Below are positions 45,001-54,994 of a stretch of DNA of 64,000 bases, piece after piece. The DNA comes from Rhizobium leguminosarum. GTDB lineage: Bacteria; Pseudomonadota; Alphaproteobacteria; Rhizobiales; Rhizobiaceae. The stretch covers positions 372,001-436,000 of the forward strand of contig NZ_MZMU01000010.1 in NCBI RefSeq assembly GCF_004123835.1. Direction: 5' to 3'. Below the pieces are notes generated by a model. That model ran no database searches. It was not told the origin of the DNA and saw nothing but the letters and a program-made list of their open reading frames with translations. Positions within the stretch are counted from its first letter, which is position 1. Each line of letters opens with the position of its first letter. Position numbers and translations under genes: made by a program.

Positions 45001-46008
45001 ATGTTACGATTCTTGCTCGTGCGCATAGCCTCTGCGATCCCCATTCTGTTCATCCTGAGCGTGGTGACTTTCGCGATCATCCAGGCCCCGCCTGGCGACT
45101 ACGCCGATTACATCCGCTCCCAGCTAATCAACCAGGGCGGCGCGTCCTATGCCCAGGCCGAAGCGCAGGCGCAGCTCTACCGGGTCGAACATGGTCTCGA
45201 TAAGCCGCTGGTCGTCCAATACGTGAACTGGATCGGCGGGATCGTGACGCGCGGCGATTTCGGTTACAGCATGTTTTACAACAAGCCGGTGGCCGATGTC
45301 GTCGGTGAACGCCTGCCGCGGACATTGCTTCTGGCGCTCGTCTGCCACCTCTTCGCCTCGGTGCTCGGCATCGGCTTCGGCATCTGGGCGGCGACGCGCC
45401 AATACAGCTGGATCGACAGCCTGCTTTCGGGGATTTCCTTCCTCGGCATGACGGTGCCGCGCTTCCTGATGGCGCTGATCATCGTCTATCTCCTGGTCTT
45501 CCAGCTTAACGTCTCCGAGATCGGCAGCTTCTTCTCGCCGCAATATGGCGGGGCGCCCTGGTCCTGGGCGAAATTCGTCGATCTGGTTCACCATGTCTGG
45601 CCGGTCGTGGCGATCGCCACCTTCGGTGGGCTCGCCTACAATATGCGCGTCATGCGCGGCAATCTGCTCGATACGCTGAATGCCCAATATGTCGAGACGG
45701 CCAAGGCCAAGGGGCTTTCCGGCGCAGCGGTGGTGATGCGCCATGCGGTGCCGAATGCGCTGCACCCGCTGGTGATGTACCAGGGCGTCGTGTTGCCCTA
45801 CATGCTGACCGGCGAGATCGAAACCGCGATCATTTTCGCATTGCCGACTGTCGGCCCAGCGATCGTCGGCTCGATGGCGGTCGGCGACGTCTATGTCACC
45901 GCCACCTTCATGATGGTGCTGTCGGCGACGCTGATCGTCGGCAACATCATCGCCGACATGCTGCTCGCTTTGCTCGATCCGCGTGTCCGCCAATATGGAG
46001 GAGCCTGA
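45001..46008 (+). CDS. agpB: Oligopeptide-type ABC permease (DppB-like)
   Basis: 335 residues. The N-terminal membrane segment is LVRIASAIPILFILSVVTFA, followed by a periplasmic loop ending in a GDYADYIRSQL region. EAA-like loop: NAQYVETAKAKGLSGAAVVM. ATG 45001 is taken because family proteins begin directly with the membrane segment; an upstream in-frame ATG at 44938 lies against the second hairpin. Confidence 0.86.
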   Translation: MLRFLLVRIASAIPILFILSVVTFAIIQAPPGDYADYIRSQLINQGGASYAQAEAQAQLYRVEHGLDKPLVVQYVNWIGGIVTRGDFGYSMFYNKPVADVVGERLPRTLLLALVCHLFASVLGIGFGIWAATRQYSWIDSLLSGISFLGMTVPRFLMALIIVYLLVFQLNVSEIGSFFSPQYGGAPWSWAKFVDLVHHVWPVVAIATFGGLAYNMRVMRGNLLDTLNAQYVETAKAKGLSGAAVVMRHAVPNALHPLVMYQGVVLPYMLTGEIETAIIFALPTVGPAIVGSMAVGDVYVTATFMMVLSATLIVGNIIADMLLALLDPRVRQYGGA

Positions 46009-46009
46009 G

Positions 46010-47146
46010 ATGTTGGCTTTCGACTCTTCTGCAACGCCGCCGACAACCGACATCGTGACCAAAAAACAATCGCGTGGGCATGAAAGCTATATCGCCCTTG
46101 TCTGGCGCCGGTTGAGGCGCTCGTGGACCGGCATGGCAGGGCTGATGCTCGTCGTGCTGCTGCTCCTCATGGCGATCTTTGCCGATTTCTTCGCGCCGAT
46201 GGACCCGAAGGCGACCGATGTCGGCTTCGCGCCGCCGCAGATGATGAGCTTCCACGACAAGGACGGCAATTTCGTCTTCCAGCCGCGCGTCTACGCGCTC
46301 TCCGATTCCGAAGAGCTCGACCCGGTCACCTTCCAGCCGATCGTCGGTATCGACTACGACAACCCGCGGCTGCTCGGCTTCTTCGTCAAGGGCGCCGAAT
46401 ACCGGCTCCTCGGCCTGATCCCGGCCAACCGGCACTTTTTCGGCTCGACCGACGGCCAGCCGGTGCATTTCCTCGGCACCGACAAGTTCGGCCGCGACGT
46501 GCTGTCGCGCGCCATCATCGGCTCGCGCATCTCGCTGACAATCGCCCTGACGGTGGTCTTCATCGTCACCATCATCGGCACGACCGTCGGCATGGTATCC
46601 GGCTATTTCGGCGGCACCTTCGATGTCTGGCTGCAGCGTTTCGTCGAGCTGGTGCTCGCCTTCCCGCAACTGCCGCTCTATCTGGCGCTGACCTCGCTGA
46701 TCCCGGTGACGGCGCCGACCAACGTCTTCCTTGCCTTCGTCATCGCCGTGATGTCGGCGCTCGGCTGGGCGCAGATGTCGCGCGAGGTGCGCGGCAAGAC
46801 CTTGGCACTCGCCCGCATCGATTATGTCCGGGCGGCGATGGCCGTCGGCGCCACCGACACGCGCATCATCATGCAGCACATCTTCCCGAATGTGATGAGC
46901 CACGTCATCGTCGCGGTGACGCTGCATATACCGAGCGTCGTGCTGCTGGAATCCTTCCTCGGTTTCCTCGGCTTCGCCGTCAAGCCGCCGCTGATCTCCT
47001 GGGGCCTGATGCTGCAGGACACGGCGACCTATTCGGTGATCGGCTCCTATCCCTGGATTCTCTCCCCCGTCGGCTTCGTGCTCGTCACCGTCTTCGCATT
47101 CAATGCGCTTGGCGACGGATTGCGCGACGCGGTCGATCCTTATTGA
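46010..47146 (+). CDS. agpC: Oligopeptide-type ABC permease (DppC-like)
   Basis: 378 residues. Cytoplasmic N-terminus, membrane segment GMAGLMLVVLLLLMAIFADF, a long periplasmic loop (about 65-165) including FLGTDKFGRDVLSRAIIGSR, and the EAA loop RIDYVRAAMAVGATDTRIIM. GGAGG eight bases before ATG 46010; one base separates it from the agpB stop. Confidence 0.88.
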   Translation: MLAFDSSATPPTTDIVTKKQSRGHESYIALVWRRLRRSWTGMAGLMLVVLLLLMAIFADFFAPMDPKATDVGFAPPQMMSFHDKDGNFVFQPRVYALSDSEELDPVTFQPIVGIDYDNPRLLGFFVKGAEYRLLGLIPANRHFFGSTDGQPVHFLGTDKFGRDVLSRAIIGSRISLTIALTVVFIVTIIGTTVGMVSGYFGGTFDVWLQRFVELVLAFPQLPLYLALTSLIPVTAPTNVFLAFVIAVMSALGWAQMSREVRGKTLALARIDYVRAAMAVGATDTRIIMQHIFPNVMSHVIVAVTLHIPSVVLLESFLGFLGFAVKPPLISWGLMLQDTATYSVIGSYPWILSPVGFVLVTVFAFNALGDGLRDAVDPY

Positions 47147-47156
47147 GGTGATTGAT

Positions 47157-48824
<1,668 letters not shown>

Positions 48825-48846
48825 TTGCCGAATGCCGGAGGTTATA

Positions 48847-50217
48847 ATGGCAGCAAATCCCAAAATCACGTTCATCGGAGCAGGCTCCACCGTCTTTATG
48901 AAGAACATCGTCGGCGACGTGCTGCAGCGGCCCGCGCTGTCAGGTGCGACGATCGCCTTGATGGATCTCAATCCGCAGCGGCTGGAAGAAAGCGCCGTCG
49001 TCGTCAACAAGCTGATCTCGACGCTCGGGGTGAAGGCGAAGGCGGAGACCTATTCCGACCAGCGCAAGGCGCTTTCGGGCGCCGATTTCGTCGTCGTCGC
49101 CTTCCAGATCGGCGGCTACGAGCCCTGCACGGTCACCGATTTCGAAGTGCCGAAGAAGTACGGGCTGCGCCAGACGATCGCCGATACGCTCGGCGTCGGC
49201 GGCATCATGCGCGGGCTTCGCACCGTGCCGCATCTCTGGAAGGTCTGCGAGGATATGCTCGCCGTCTGCCCCGAGGCCATCATGCTGCAATATGTCAACC
49301 CGATGGCGATCAACACCTGGGCGATATCGGAGAAATATCCGACCATCCGCCAGGTCGGCCTCTGCCATTCGGTGCAGGGCACGGCGATGGAACTGGCGCA
49401 TGACCTCGACATCCCCTACGAGGAAATCCGCTACCGGGCGGCCGGCATCAACCACATGGCCTTCTATCTCAAATTCGAGCATCGCCAGCCGGACGGGTCC
49501 TATCGCAACCTCTATCCCGACCTGCTGCGCGCCTATCGCGAGGGCAGGGCGCCGAAGCCCGGCTGGAACCCGCGCTGCCCGAACAAGGTGCGCTACGAGA
49601 TGCTGACGCGGCTCGGCTATTTCGTCACCGAAAGCTCGGAGCATTTCGCCGAATACACGCCCTATTTCATCAAGGAGGGCCGCGAGGACCTGATCGAGAA
49701 ATTCGGCATTCCGCTCGATGAATATCCGAAGCGTTGCATCGAGCAGATCGAGCGCTGGAAAGGGCAGGCGGAAGCCTATCGCTCGGCCGACAAGATCGAG
49801 GTCGCGCCGTCGAAGGAATATGCCTCCTCGATCATCAACTCGGTCTGGACCGGTGAGCCTTCGGTGATCTACGGCAATGTCCGCAACAATGGCTGCATCA
49901 CCTCGCTGCCGACCAACTGCGCCGCCGAAGTGCCCTGCCTCGTCGATGCCTCCGGCATCCAGCCGACCTTCATCGGTGACCTGCCGCCGCAGCTGACCGC
50001 GCTGATCCGCACCAATATCAACGTCCAGGAACTGACGGTGCAGGCGCTGATGACGGAGAATCGCGAGCACATCTACCACGCCGCGATGATGGACCCGCAT
50101 ACGGCCGCCGAACTCGACCTCGACCAGATCTGGTCGCTGGTCGACGATCTGCTTGCCACCCACGGCGACTGGCTGCCCGAATGGGCACGCACGGCCCGCA
50201 AAGTACAGGCCGCCTGA
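48847..50217 (+). CDS. agaL2: Second GH4 alpha-galactosidase-type glycosidase
   Basis: 456 residues, family 4 glycoside hydrolase. NAD motif ITFIGAGSTVFMKNIVGDV; metal-site motifs QYVNPMAINTWA, GLCHSVQGTAME and AGINHMAFYL. It is clearly diverged from agaL1, so the two may split substrates (melibiose against larger galactosides). GGAGG five bases before ATG 48847 sets the start. Last gene of the operon, followed by a terminator. Confidence 0.87.
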   Translation: MAANPKITFIGAGSTVFMKNIVGDVLQRPALSGATIALMDLNPQRLEESAVVVNKLISTLGVKAKAETYSDQRKALSGADFVVVAFQIGGYEPCTVTDFEVPKKYGLRQTIADTLGVGGIMRGLRTVPHLWKVCEDMLAVCPEAIMLQYVNPMAINTWAISEKYPTIRQVGLCHSVQGTAMELAHDLDIPYEEIRYRAAGINHMAFYLKFEHRQPDGSYRNLYPDLLRAYREGRAPKPGWNPRCPNKVRYEMLTRLGYFVTESSEHFAEYTPYFIKEGREDLIEKFGIPLDEYPKRCIEQIERWKGQAEAYRSADKIEVAPSKEYASSIINSVWTGEPSVIYGNVRNNGCITSLPTNCAAEVPCLVDASGIQPTFIGDLPPQLTALIRTNINVQELTVQALMTENREHIYHAAMMDPHTAAELDLDQIWSLVDDLLATHGDWLPEWARTARKVQAA

Positions 50218-50573
50218 CCCCCTCTCCCGGGTGAGGCGTCAAGAAGCCCCGCGGTCGCAACAACCGCGGGGCTTTTTGCGTGGAGATGGGGCGTTTTGCG
50301 ATTTGGGGACGTGACTCGCATGGCCGGATCGACATCCTTCACCACTTTCTTGAATGCACCTTCAGAGCCGAATCGAAGGCGCTTAACCGAAGATAAGGCG
50401 AAGCTTTCGAAGCACGGCGGTAGGACGCAGCGCAACAGAGACGGCTATTGCGAGCGGTTGTTGGGTTAAAACGAAAGAGCCTCATGCTGCTGCCAAAATT
50501 CCGGCCGGATCGTCCGCTTGGAACAGATCTTCCTAATATACGTTTGTGGGAAGCCTGCCCCACGGAGGACGCC
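50218..50573. other. Intergenic region after the agp operon
   Basis: 356 bases. Holds the operon terminator and the leader of the DUF982 gene; otherwise nothing recognised. Confidence 0.5.
50245..50277 (+). terminator. Rho-independent terminator of the agp operon
   Basis: Eleven-base perfect stem AGCCCCGCGGT (50245-50255) with ACCGCGGGGCT (50263-50273), seven-base loop, T run to 50277. Confidence 0.92.
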
Positions 50574-50813
50574 ATGATCAGCATCTGGGATGCGAACGTC
50601 GAATTGAAGATAGATGATCGTTTTCACGTCATCAGGAGCGCTCGAGAGGCGGTCGCATTTTTGAAGAAATACTGGCCCGACAACAGAAGCGCGAGCTACG
50701 CGACAGCGCGGAAGGTATGCTTGGACGCGGCAAATGGCATTGTTCCCGGTGCGGAAGCGCGAGCTGCGTTTGAGGCTGCGGCGAAGGAGGCCGGCATCCT
50801 GCGACAAACTTAG
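50574..50813 (+). CDS. DUF982 protein
   Basis: 79 residues. DUF982 pattern: IRSAREAVAFLKKYWPDNRS, SYATARKVCLDAANGIVPGA, then EARAAFEAAAKEAGIL. GGAGG (50564-50568) precedes ATG 50574. Paralogue of the gene at 17289-17549 with low identity. Function unknown. Confidence 0.78.
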   Translation: MISIWDANVELKIDDRFHVIRSAREAVAFLKKYWPDNRSASYATARKVCLDAANGIVPGAEARAAFEAAAKEAGILRQT

Positions 50814-50877
50814 GGATTACCTTGTTCGTTGCCTGCCATCGAACAGGAGGCGCTGGCGCAGTGCCATGAGGAGCGAC

Positions 50878-51084
50878 ATGACAGAGAGCGATGCACTCCG
50901 CCAGGAAATCTATCGGCTTGCCGCGGCGGCCGAAGCTGACTCAGAAACAACGTCGAATTTGAAGGCGCTGGCCGTGCAGCTCTGGGCAAACTTCGACGAA
51001 TTCACGGTCGAGGACCTGGAAGATATACTGAGGGACGAATGGAGAACTCGCGGACTGCCGTTCAACGACAACGCGGATATGTAG
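50878..51084 (+). CDS. Small acidic helical protein
   Basis: 68 residues: TESDALRQEIYRLAAAAEAD, then LKALAVQLWANFDEFTVEDL and EDILRDEWRTRGLPFNDNAD. No family recognised. AGGAG lies four bases before ATG 50878. The same N-terminal sequence (NENDELRQEISRLAEAAAAS) starts the reading frame at 59224, so this belongs to a small paralogous family in this genome. Confidence 0.65.
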   Translation: MTESDALRQEIYRLAAAAEADSETTSNLKALAVQLWANFDEFTVEDLEDILRDEWRTRGLPFNDNADM

Positions 51085-51237
51085 GCGCTTCTAGAATTGG
51101 AGACGTCTGTGCTACCTCAGAGGCCTCTTTGCTGCGTTCGCAATCAGGCCCCTAGCTGACCTTTGTTCGATCTATGACGCATGCTACTCGTGAGCAGCGG
51201 CGCCGATATTTTCCGCGCGTCGGGTTCCCAAAATTAT

Positions 51238-51270
51238 GGTACTTGAAAGTACCCAAAAAATCCCTATAGT
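51238..51270 (+). promoter_or_regulatory. Promoter with overlapping palindrome
   Basis: Palindrome GGTACTT-GA-AAGTACC at 51238-51253 overlaps the -35 element of a promoter TTGAAA (51243-51248), 16-base spacer, TATAGT (51265-51270). The predicted start is about 18 bases before the ATG at 51295. A repressor bound here would block RNA polymerase. Confidence 0.6.
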
Positions 51271-51294
51271 CGGATCCCTTGGGGAAAATCGGCC

Positions 51295-51516
51295 ATGGAC
51301 TTCGCACTCCTTTTCAACCTGTTCCGGAAGCCCAAGCAGGCTAGCGTCACTGACGTCACACTCTGGCACAAGCACGAGTCACTCCTCCCGGTGCCACTCG
51401 TCGACGCCGCCGGCCGAAACCCATCGGGACAAATCTGGCGCCGGCTGAACGGTGTGCAATGGGAATATAAGCAGGACCCGGAAACGATTGAGGAATTCGA
51501 TGCTCGACAATATTGA
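51295..51516 (+). CDS. Small hypothetical protein
   Basis: 73 residues, DFALLFNLFRKPKQASVTDV, with IWRRLNGVQWEYKQDPETIE near the end. No family recognised. GGGGAA lies about eight bases before the ATG, and a good promoter with a palindromic operator sits directly upstream, which supports expression. Confidence 0.6.
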   Translation: MDFALLFNLFRKPKQASVTDVTLWHKHESLLPVPLVDAAGRNPSGQIWRRLNGVQWEYKQDPETIEEFDARQY

Positions 51517-51699
51517 GGCTTAAAGCCCTACTGTCGCACGGAACCGACGCCTCTGCATTTGTCACGTCGGCTGCGGCCCAGCATCATCGTCATGCCTTCC
51601 TCCGCGGACAGCGACGATGATATCGGATCGAGCGCCGAGGTTGGTTCGTCGTAAACAGCCAGGCCGTGTTTCTAAAGCGGTCGAAACACTCTCGATGGG

Positions 51700-51840
51700 C
51701 TAGTAACCGCCTATCTCACCGCGAACTGGGCCTATCCCCTGCGGCTGTGCATAGGTTGTGTTGTCCGATCCGCTAGTTGCGCATCCTGCGAGTGTCATGA
51801 AGACGATTGCTGCTGCGGCCAAAAGGTTTTTCAGAGGCAC
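51700..51840 (-). CDS. 46-residue lipoprotein
   Basis: Short gene starting at GTG 51840, six bases after GGAG. It encodes a type II signal peptide (PLKNLLAAAAIVFMTLAGC; lipobox LAGC, Cys20) and a 26-residue Gly/Pro-rich tail ending GPVRGEIGGY. The lipidated product would sit in the inner or outer membrane. Function unknown; small lipoproteins of this sort are common in rhizobia. Confidence 0.7.
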   Translation of the reverse strand: MPLKNLLAAAAIVFMTLAGCATSGSDNTTYAQPQGIGPVRGEIGGY

Positions 51841-52236
51841 GGCGTTCTCCGATCATGGCAGGCTGCCCAGGCCTCAAGGGCCATGCCGAGGATTTTCCGT
51901 TAAATCACCTACAATGGCAAGCGCGTGGTTAGCTGGCGGTAAGTAGCGATACGGCCTCTCCAAGCCTCTCCCTGACTGGATAGTCGCTCGGCGAGGCATC
52001 TTTCCCCAGCACGCTGACATGGATGTGGGTGCTGCTGGTGAACGCCCTGACGCAAGTCCCTAGGGGGCGTGGTCGGCCAGCGCTGAAGCAGTTGGTTCCT
52101 GCTGACCAGCAGGAACCAACTGCTTCAGAAATCTGCCCCTCAAAATGTCAGCGATAGTCGATGCCGCAGGAGCAACGACCCGACGGGGATCGATGCATCC
52201 CCGACCAGCACGTCAGATGGTGGCCTTTAGTCTCAG
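51841..52236. other. Intergenic region with perfect hairpin
   Basis: About 400 bases without a supported gene. A minus-strand frame ending at 51929 (tail SPSDYPVRERLGEAVSLLTA) reads like protein but has no start before the hairpin, so it may be a gene remnant. The strongest feature is the hairpin at 52083-52128. Confidence 0.4.
52083..52128. repeat. Perfect 21-bp inverted repeat
   Basis: Arms 52083-52103 and 52108-52128 are exact reverse complements (outer ends CTGAAGCAG and CTGCTTCAG), loop GACC. No T run on either side. It is much longer than needed for a terminator. Confidence 0.9.
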
Positions 52237-52671
52237 TCAGGCGAACCACGCACGAAGCTGAGCGAAAAACCCGTCTGGTTTGGAGCCTGACATCTTCCGC
52301 AAACGGCGGGCGACGACTGCCGCGCTGACGCGTTCACCGAAATGGCAGAAGCAGACAAGATCATGCAATTGCTCGTCGCTGAGTTCGAAGAACCGCTTGG
52401 CTTCTCCATAGCTATCATTTTCCATTCCTGCCGCCCGCAGAATGGGATCAGCGAATGCAACGGAGATCGGGGTGCCGTCATCCCTGAGAGCAAGCCGATC
52501 TGCCATCGGCTGATATTCGGTTTCGTGCAGCGTCTTGAGAAACGGTCTGGGGCTGCGTTCGAGACTTTCGGCCCACCGTTCAAGCCGTTCGCGCCGCGCT
52601 ATTTCAAGGCGCTTGCAGGTCGGGCTGACCGTTGCGATGGTTTTCAACTGATCGAGTGCGTACTGTTCCAT
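52237..52671 (-). CDS. Hypothetical protein
   Basis: 144 residues, soluble, largely helical (LDQLKTIATVSPTCKRLEIA; ERLERWAESLERSPRPFLKT; LSDEQLHDLVCFCHFGERVS). No family recognised. AGGAGG five bases before ATG 52671 strongly supports translation. Confidence 0.72.
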   Translation of the reverse strand: MEQYALDQLKTIATVSPTCKRLEIARRERLERWAESLERSPRPFLKTLHETEYQPMADRLALRDDGTPISVAFADPILRAAGMENDSYGEAKRFFELSDEQLHDLVCFCHFGERVSAAVVARRLRKMSGSKPDGFFAQLRAWFA

Positions 52672-53012
52672 TTCGGCCTCCTATCCGGAAAAATAGATGG
52701 TCCGCCTCCCAAAAACAGCGTCGCTCAGGTCGCAGCCGATGTCCAATCACGATTGGGCAGGCATCTGCTGCTGGCCGAACAGATCGGCGCTATGATCATA
52801 AAACCGGCGAAGCATGAGGTTGCACACAAGTTTGCGGGCTGCGCCCGGCCGCGCAGTGTCGAGCGATACCGTTGAAGTGGAACGGTCGCCGGTTATCGAC
52901 GACACGCCGTTCGCGCGGCTGCCTTTAAGGCGCCGCTGAGTTGGCGGTCTCGGGTCTCAACTGGATTTGCCACCCGCCGCGCATCGAAACATTGCAATAT
53001 GGCAGCGAGTTC
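52672..53012. other. Intergenic region, nothing recognised
   Basis: 341 bases. Only unsupported short frames; no repeat or hairpin of note. Confidence 0.4.
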
Positions 53013-53318
53013 TCAGATTCCTGACCCGTGGAGCTCCTGGTCATCATCGCCTTCCCAAGGGGAGGGCATCGAGGTGCGATTGAGGTTGGCCGAGGGCATC
53101 GGCATCCAACACTTCAATTCCGGCTCGGCATATTCGATGATGTGCCCGGGCGAGGAATCAGAGGCGCGCCAGCCTTCTGCACCGAACTGATCGCCATTCG
53201 ACCAATATGCGAGGTCAACTTCTGCCGGCCCCTGTTCGGACGGGCGAATCGTGACGAGGATCCGGCTACCGTCTCTCGGTGCGCTTGCCATGTCGCGCCA
53301 GCGGTCTGTGTCGTCCAT
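53013..53318 (-). CDS. Small hypothetical protein, phage-like pattern
   Basis: 101 residues. The layout RWRDMASAPRDGSRILVTIR, then LAYWSNGDQFGAEGWRASDS and a late CWMPMP resembles the DUF551-type small proteins seen in phages and genomic islands; the assignment is tentative. GAGG seven bases before ATG 53318 sets the start; a longer frame to 53495 has no support. Confidence 0.6.
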   Translation of the reverse strand: MDDTDRWRDMASAPRDGSRILVTIRPSEQGPAEVDLAYWSNGDQFGAEGWRASDSSPGHIIEYAEPELKCWMPMPSANLNRTSMPSPWEGDDDQELHGSGI

Positions 53319-54334
53319 CGTTTTTCCTCCTGCCTCGCTGCAGGTTGCAACTGTCGCCTCGCCATCGAAAGCGGTCAACTCAAACTTTGCAGAACCGTCC
53401 TCATTGACGCCTCCGGCATCCAGCGCCAACCCCCGCCCCAAGCAGCGAAACGACTGGTGCGACCGATTAAAAAAATCCTCCCGGCGCGGGAACATTAGGC
53501 TCCGTCGATCGTAAGTCCTCGGACCGTGAAGATTGTATTATTACAGCCATGCACTTCGACTCTCTTGCGGCCCACTCGCAAACCCAACTAGCCCCGCCGC
53601 AAGGCGGAGCCTCTTTTAGCGTAAACTCGGAATGTTTGCGGAACTTTTGGCACGGGGGTTCGCTCGTCGATATGAAAAACGCTGAAACAGCGAGCCCCTT
53701 TTTCATATCTGCTCCTGAAACTTGCCCCGCCACTTTTTGCGGGGCCTTTTCGGTTTGTGGCTCCCAGTCGAGTGGTCAAGAATCAGATCCTCCACCAATG
53801 CCGCAGCGCCGCCTCCGCCGTCACTGGCATGGCAATCATTCCACCGCCGGTGAGGCCAGCGTCATGTCGAGAAGGGCGATCTGCCTCGCCTGCTCGTCAA
53901 GGCGCTGTGGATCACCGATCTGCTTTCATGGGCGTTATCCTTCTCGTCGCTGACCTCCTCGCGAAGATGAAAAACGCTGGCCTCGATCCCGGTCAATCTG
54001 CCTTCGACCGAAGAAGGCGATGCCGGCAGAAATCGACACTGTCGTCTTGTTGACCTAACCAGGAACAAGGCCGCTGACGTAATCGGGTGCAGGGTCCCTA
54101 GGGCCTGATAGTCAAGCCGGAGACCTCGGGTCTGGTCGGAAAAGCGGTCGCGCATCGTTGCTCGCAAGGTCGACGTTTAGGCTGAGGCTGACAACTTCTA
54201 CTGGCTATTGATCAAGCAATGGCCAGGAATCTCTTGTTTTCGTGCTGTTGCACGGATCTTGTGATCCCTCGCGAAAGTTCTTAGGTCACCCGAGGGTTTT
54301 TGCATCCCGCAAACTCCGTGTTCAAGAGACCGAC
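53319..54334. other. Gene-poor region with RNA-like hairpins
   Basis: About 1 kb. It holds the hairpin cluster at 53591-53750. On the minus strand around 53850-54050, pieces such as EASVFHLREEVSDEKDN and RLDEQARQIALLDMTLASPA occur in different frames, as in a decayed small gene. Nothing intact is seen. Confidence 0.45.
53591..53750 (+). ncRNA. Cluster of three hairpins, candidate non-coding RNA
   Basis: Hairpin 1: GCCCCGCC/GGCGGAGC (53591-53610, one mismatch) then CTCTTTT. Hairpin 2: GATATGAAAAA (53669-53679) with TTTTTCATATC (53699-53709), enclosing CGCTG-AAA-CAGCG. Hairpin 3: GCCCCGC (53724-53730) with GCGGGGC (53739-53745) then CTTTT, a likely terminator. No protein frame fits. The start of the transcript is not fixed. 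Confidence 0.4.
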
Positions 54335-54994
54335 ATGACCCTCGCCCTCTCAGGTATTAGAAAATCTTATCCAACCGCCGAGGGACCAATCGAGATCCTG
54401 AAGGGCATCGACCTGGAAGTCGCTGCGGGGGAAAGTGTTGCGCTGACCGGAGAGTCCGGCAGTGGCAAAAGCACATTGCTGCATCTGGCTGGCGGGCTCG
54501 ACCGTGCGGACAGCGGCTCGGTCGTGATGAACGGCAACGATCTGGCGCTATTTGCAGAAAACGAACGGGCAGAATATCGGAGGACTCGGGTCGGCCTGGT
54601 TTTCCAACAGTTTAACCTCATTCCATCACTGACCGTCGCAGCCAACATCTCGTTCCACGCCAAGCTCGCGAACCGGTACGATCACGCTTGGGAAGCAGAG
54701 TTGATCGAGAAGTTGGGGCTGCGCGAACACACCGCCCGATATCCCGAGCAGCTTTCCGGAGGGCAACAGCAGCGCGTTGCAATCGGGCGAACCTTGGCGG
54801 CCCGACCGCCTCTCATCCTTGCGGACGAGCCAACGGGCAACCTGGATGAGCACACCGGCGATGCCGTCCTCGATCTGATGCTCAGCCTGGCCCAGACAGT
54901 GGGATCAGCTCTGCTTCTCGTCACTCACTCGATGAGGCTTGCAGGTCGTCTGGACCGAACGGTGGTCCTCCGCGGTGGGAAAATTGCCGAATGA
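54335..54994 (+). CDS. LolD/MacB-type ABC ATP-binding protein (AttE-like)
   Basis: 219 residues. Walker [12 protein letters not shown]-loop [15 protein letters not shown], signature [15 protein letters not shown], Walker [13 protein letters not shown]. This is the family energising FtsX-like permeases. ATG 54335 is chosen by family length; the ribosome site is weak. Four-base overlap (ATGA) with the permease. Confidence 0.88.
   Translation: MTLALSGIRKSYPTAEGPIEILKGIDLEVAAGESVALTGESGSGKSTLLHLAGGLDRADSGSVVMNGNDLALFAENERAEYRRTRVGLVFQQFNLIPSLTVAANISFHAKLANRYDHAWEAELIEKLGLREHTARYPEQLSGGQQQRVAIGRTLAARPPLILADEPTGNLDEHTGDAVLDLMLSLAQTVGSALLLVTHSMRLAGRLDRTVVLRGGKIAE

Noticed and set aside
51929..52150. 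Minus-strand frame ending in SPSDYPVRERLGEAVSLLTAS
   Set aside because: Reads like a protein tail but has no usable start codon or ribosome site before an upstream stop; at most a remnant.
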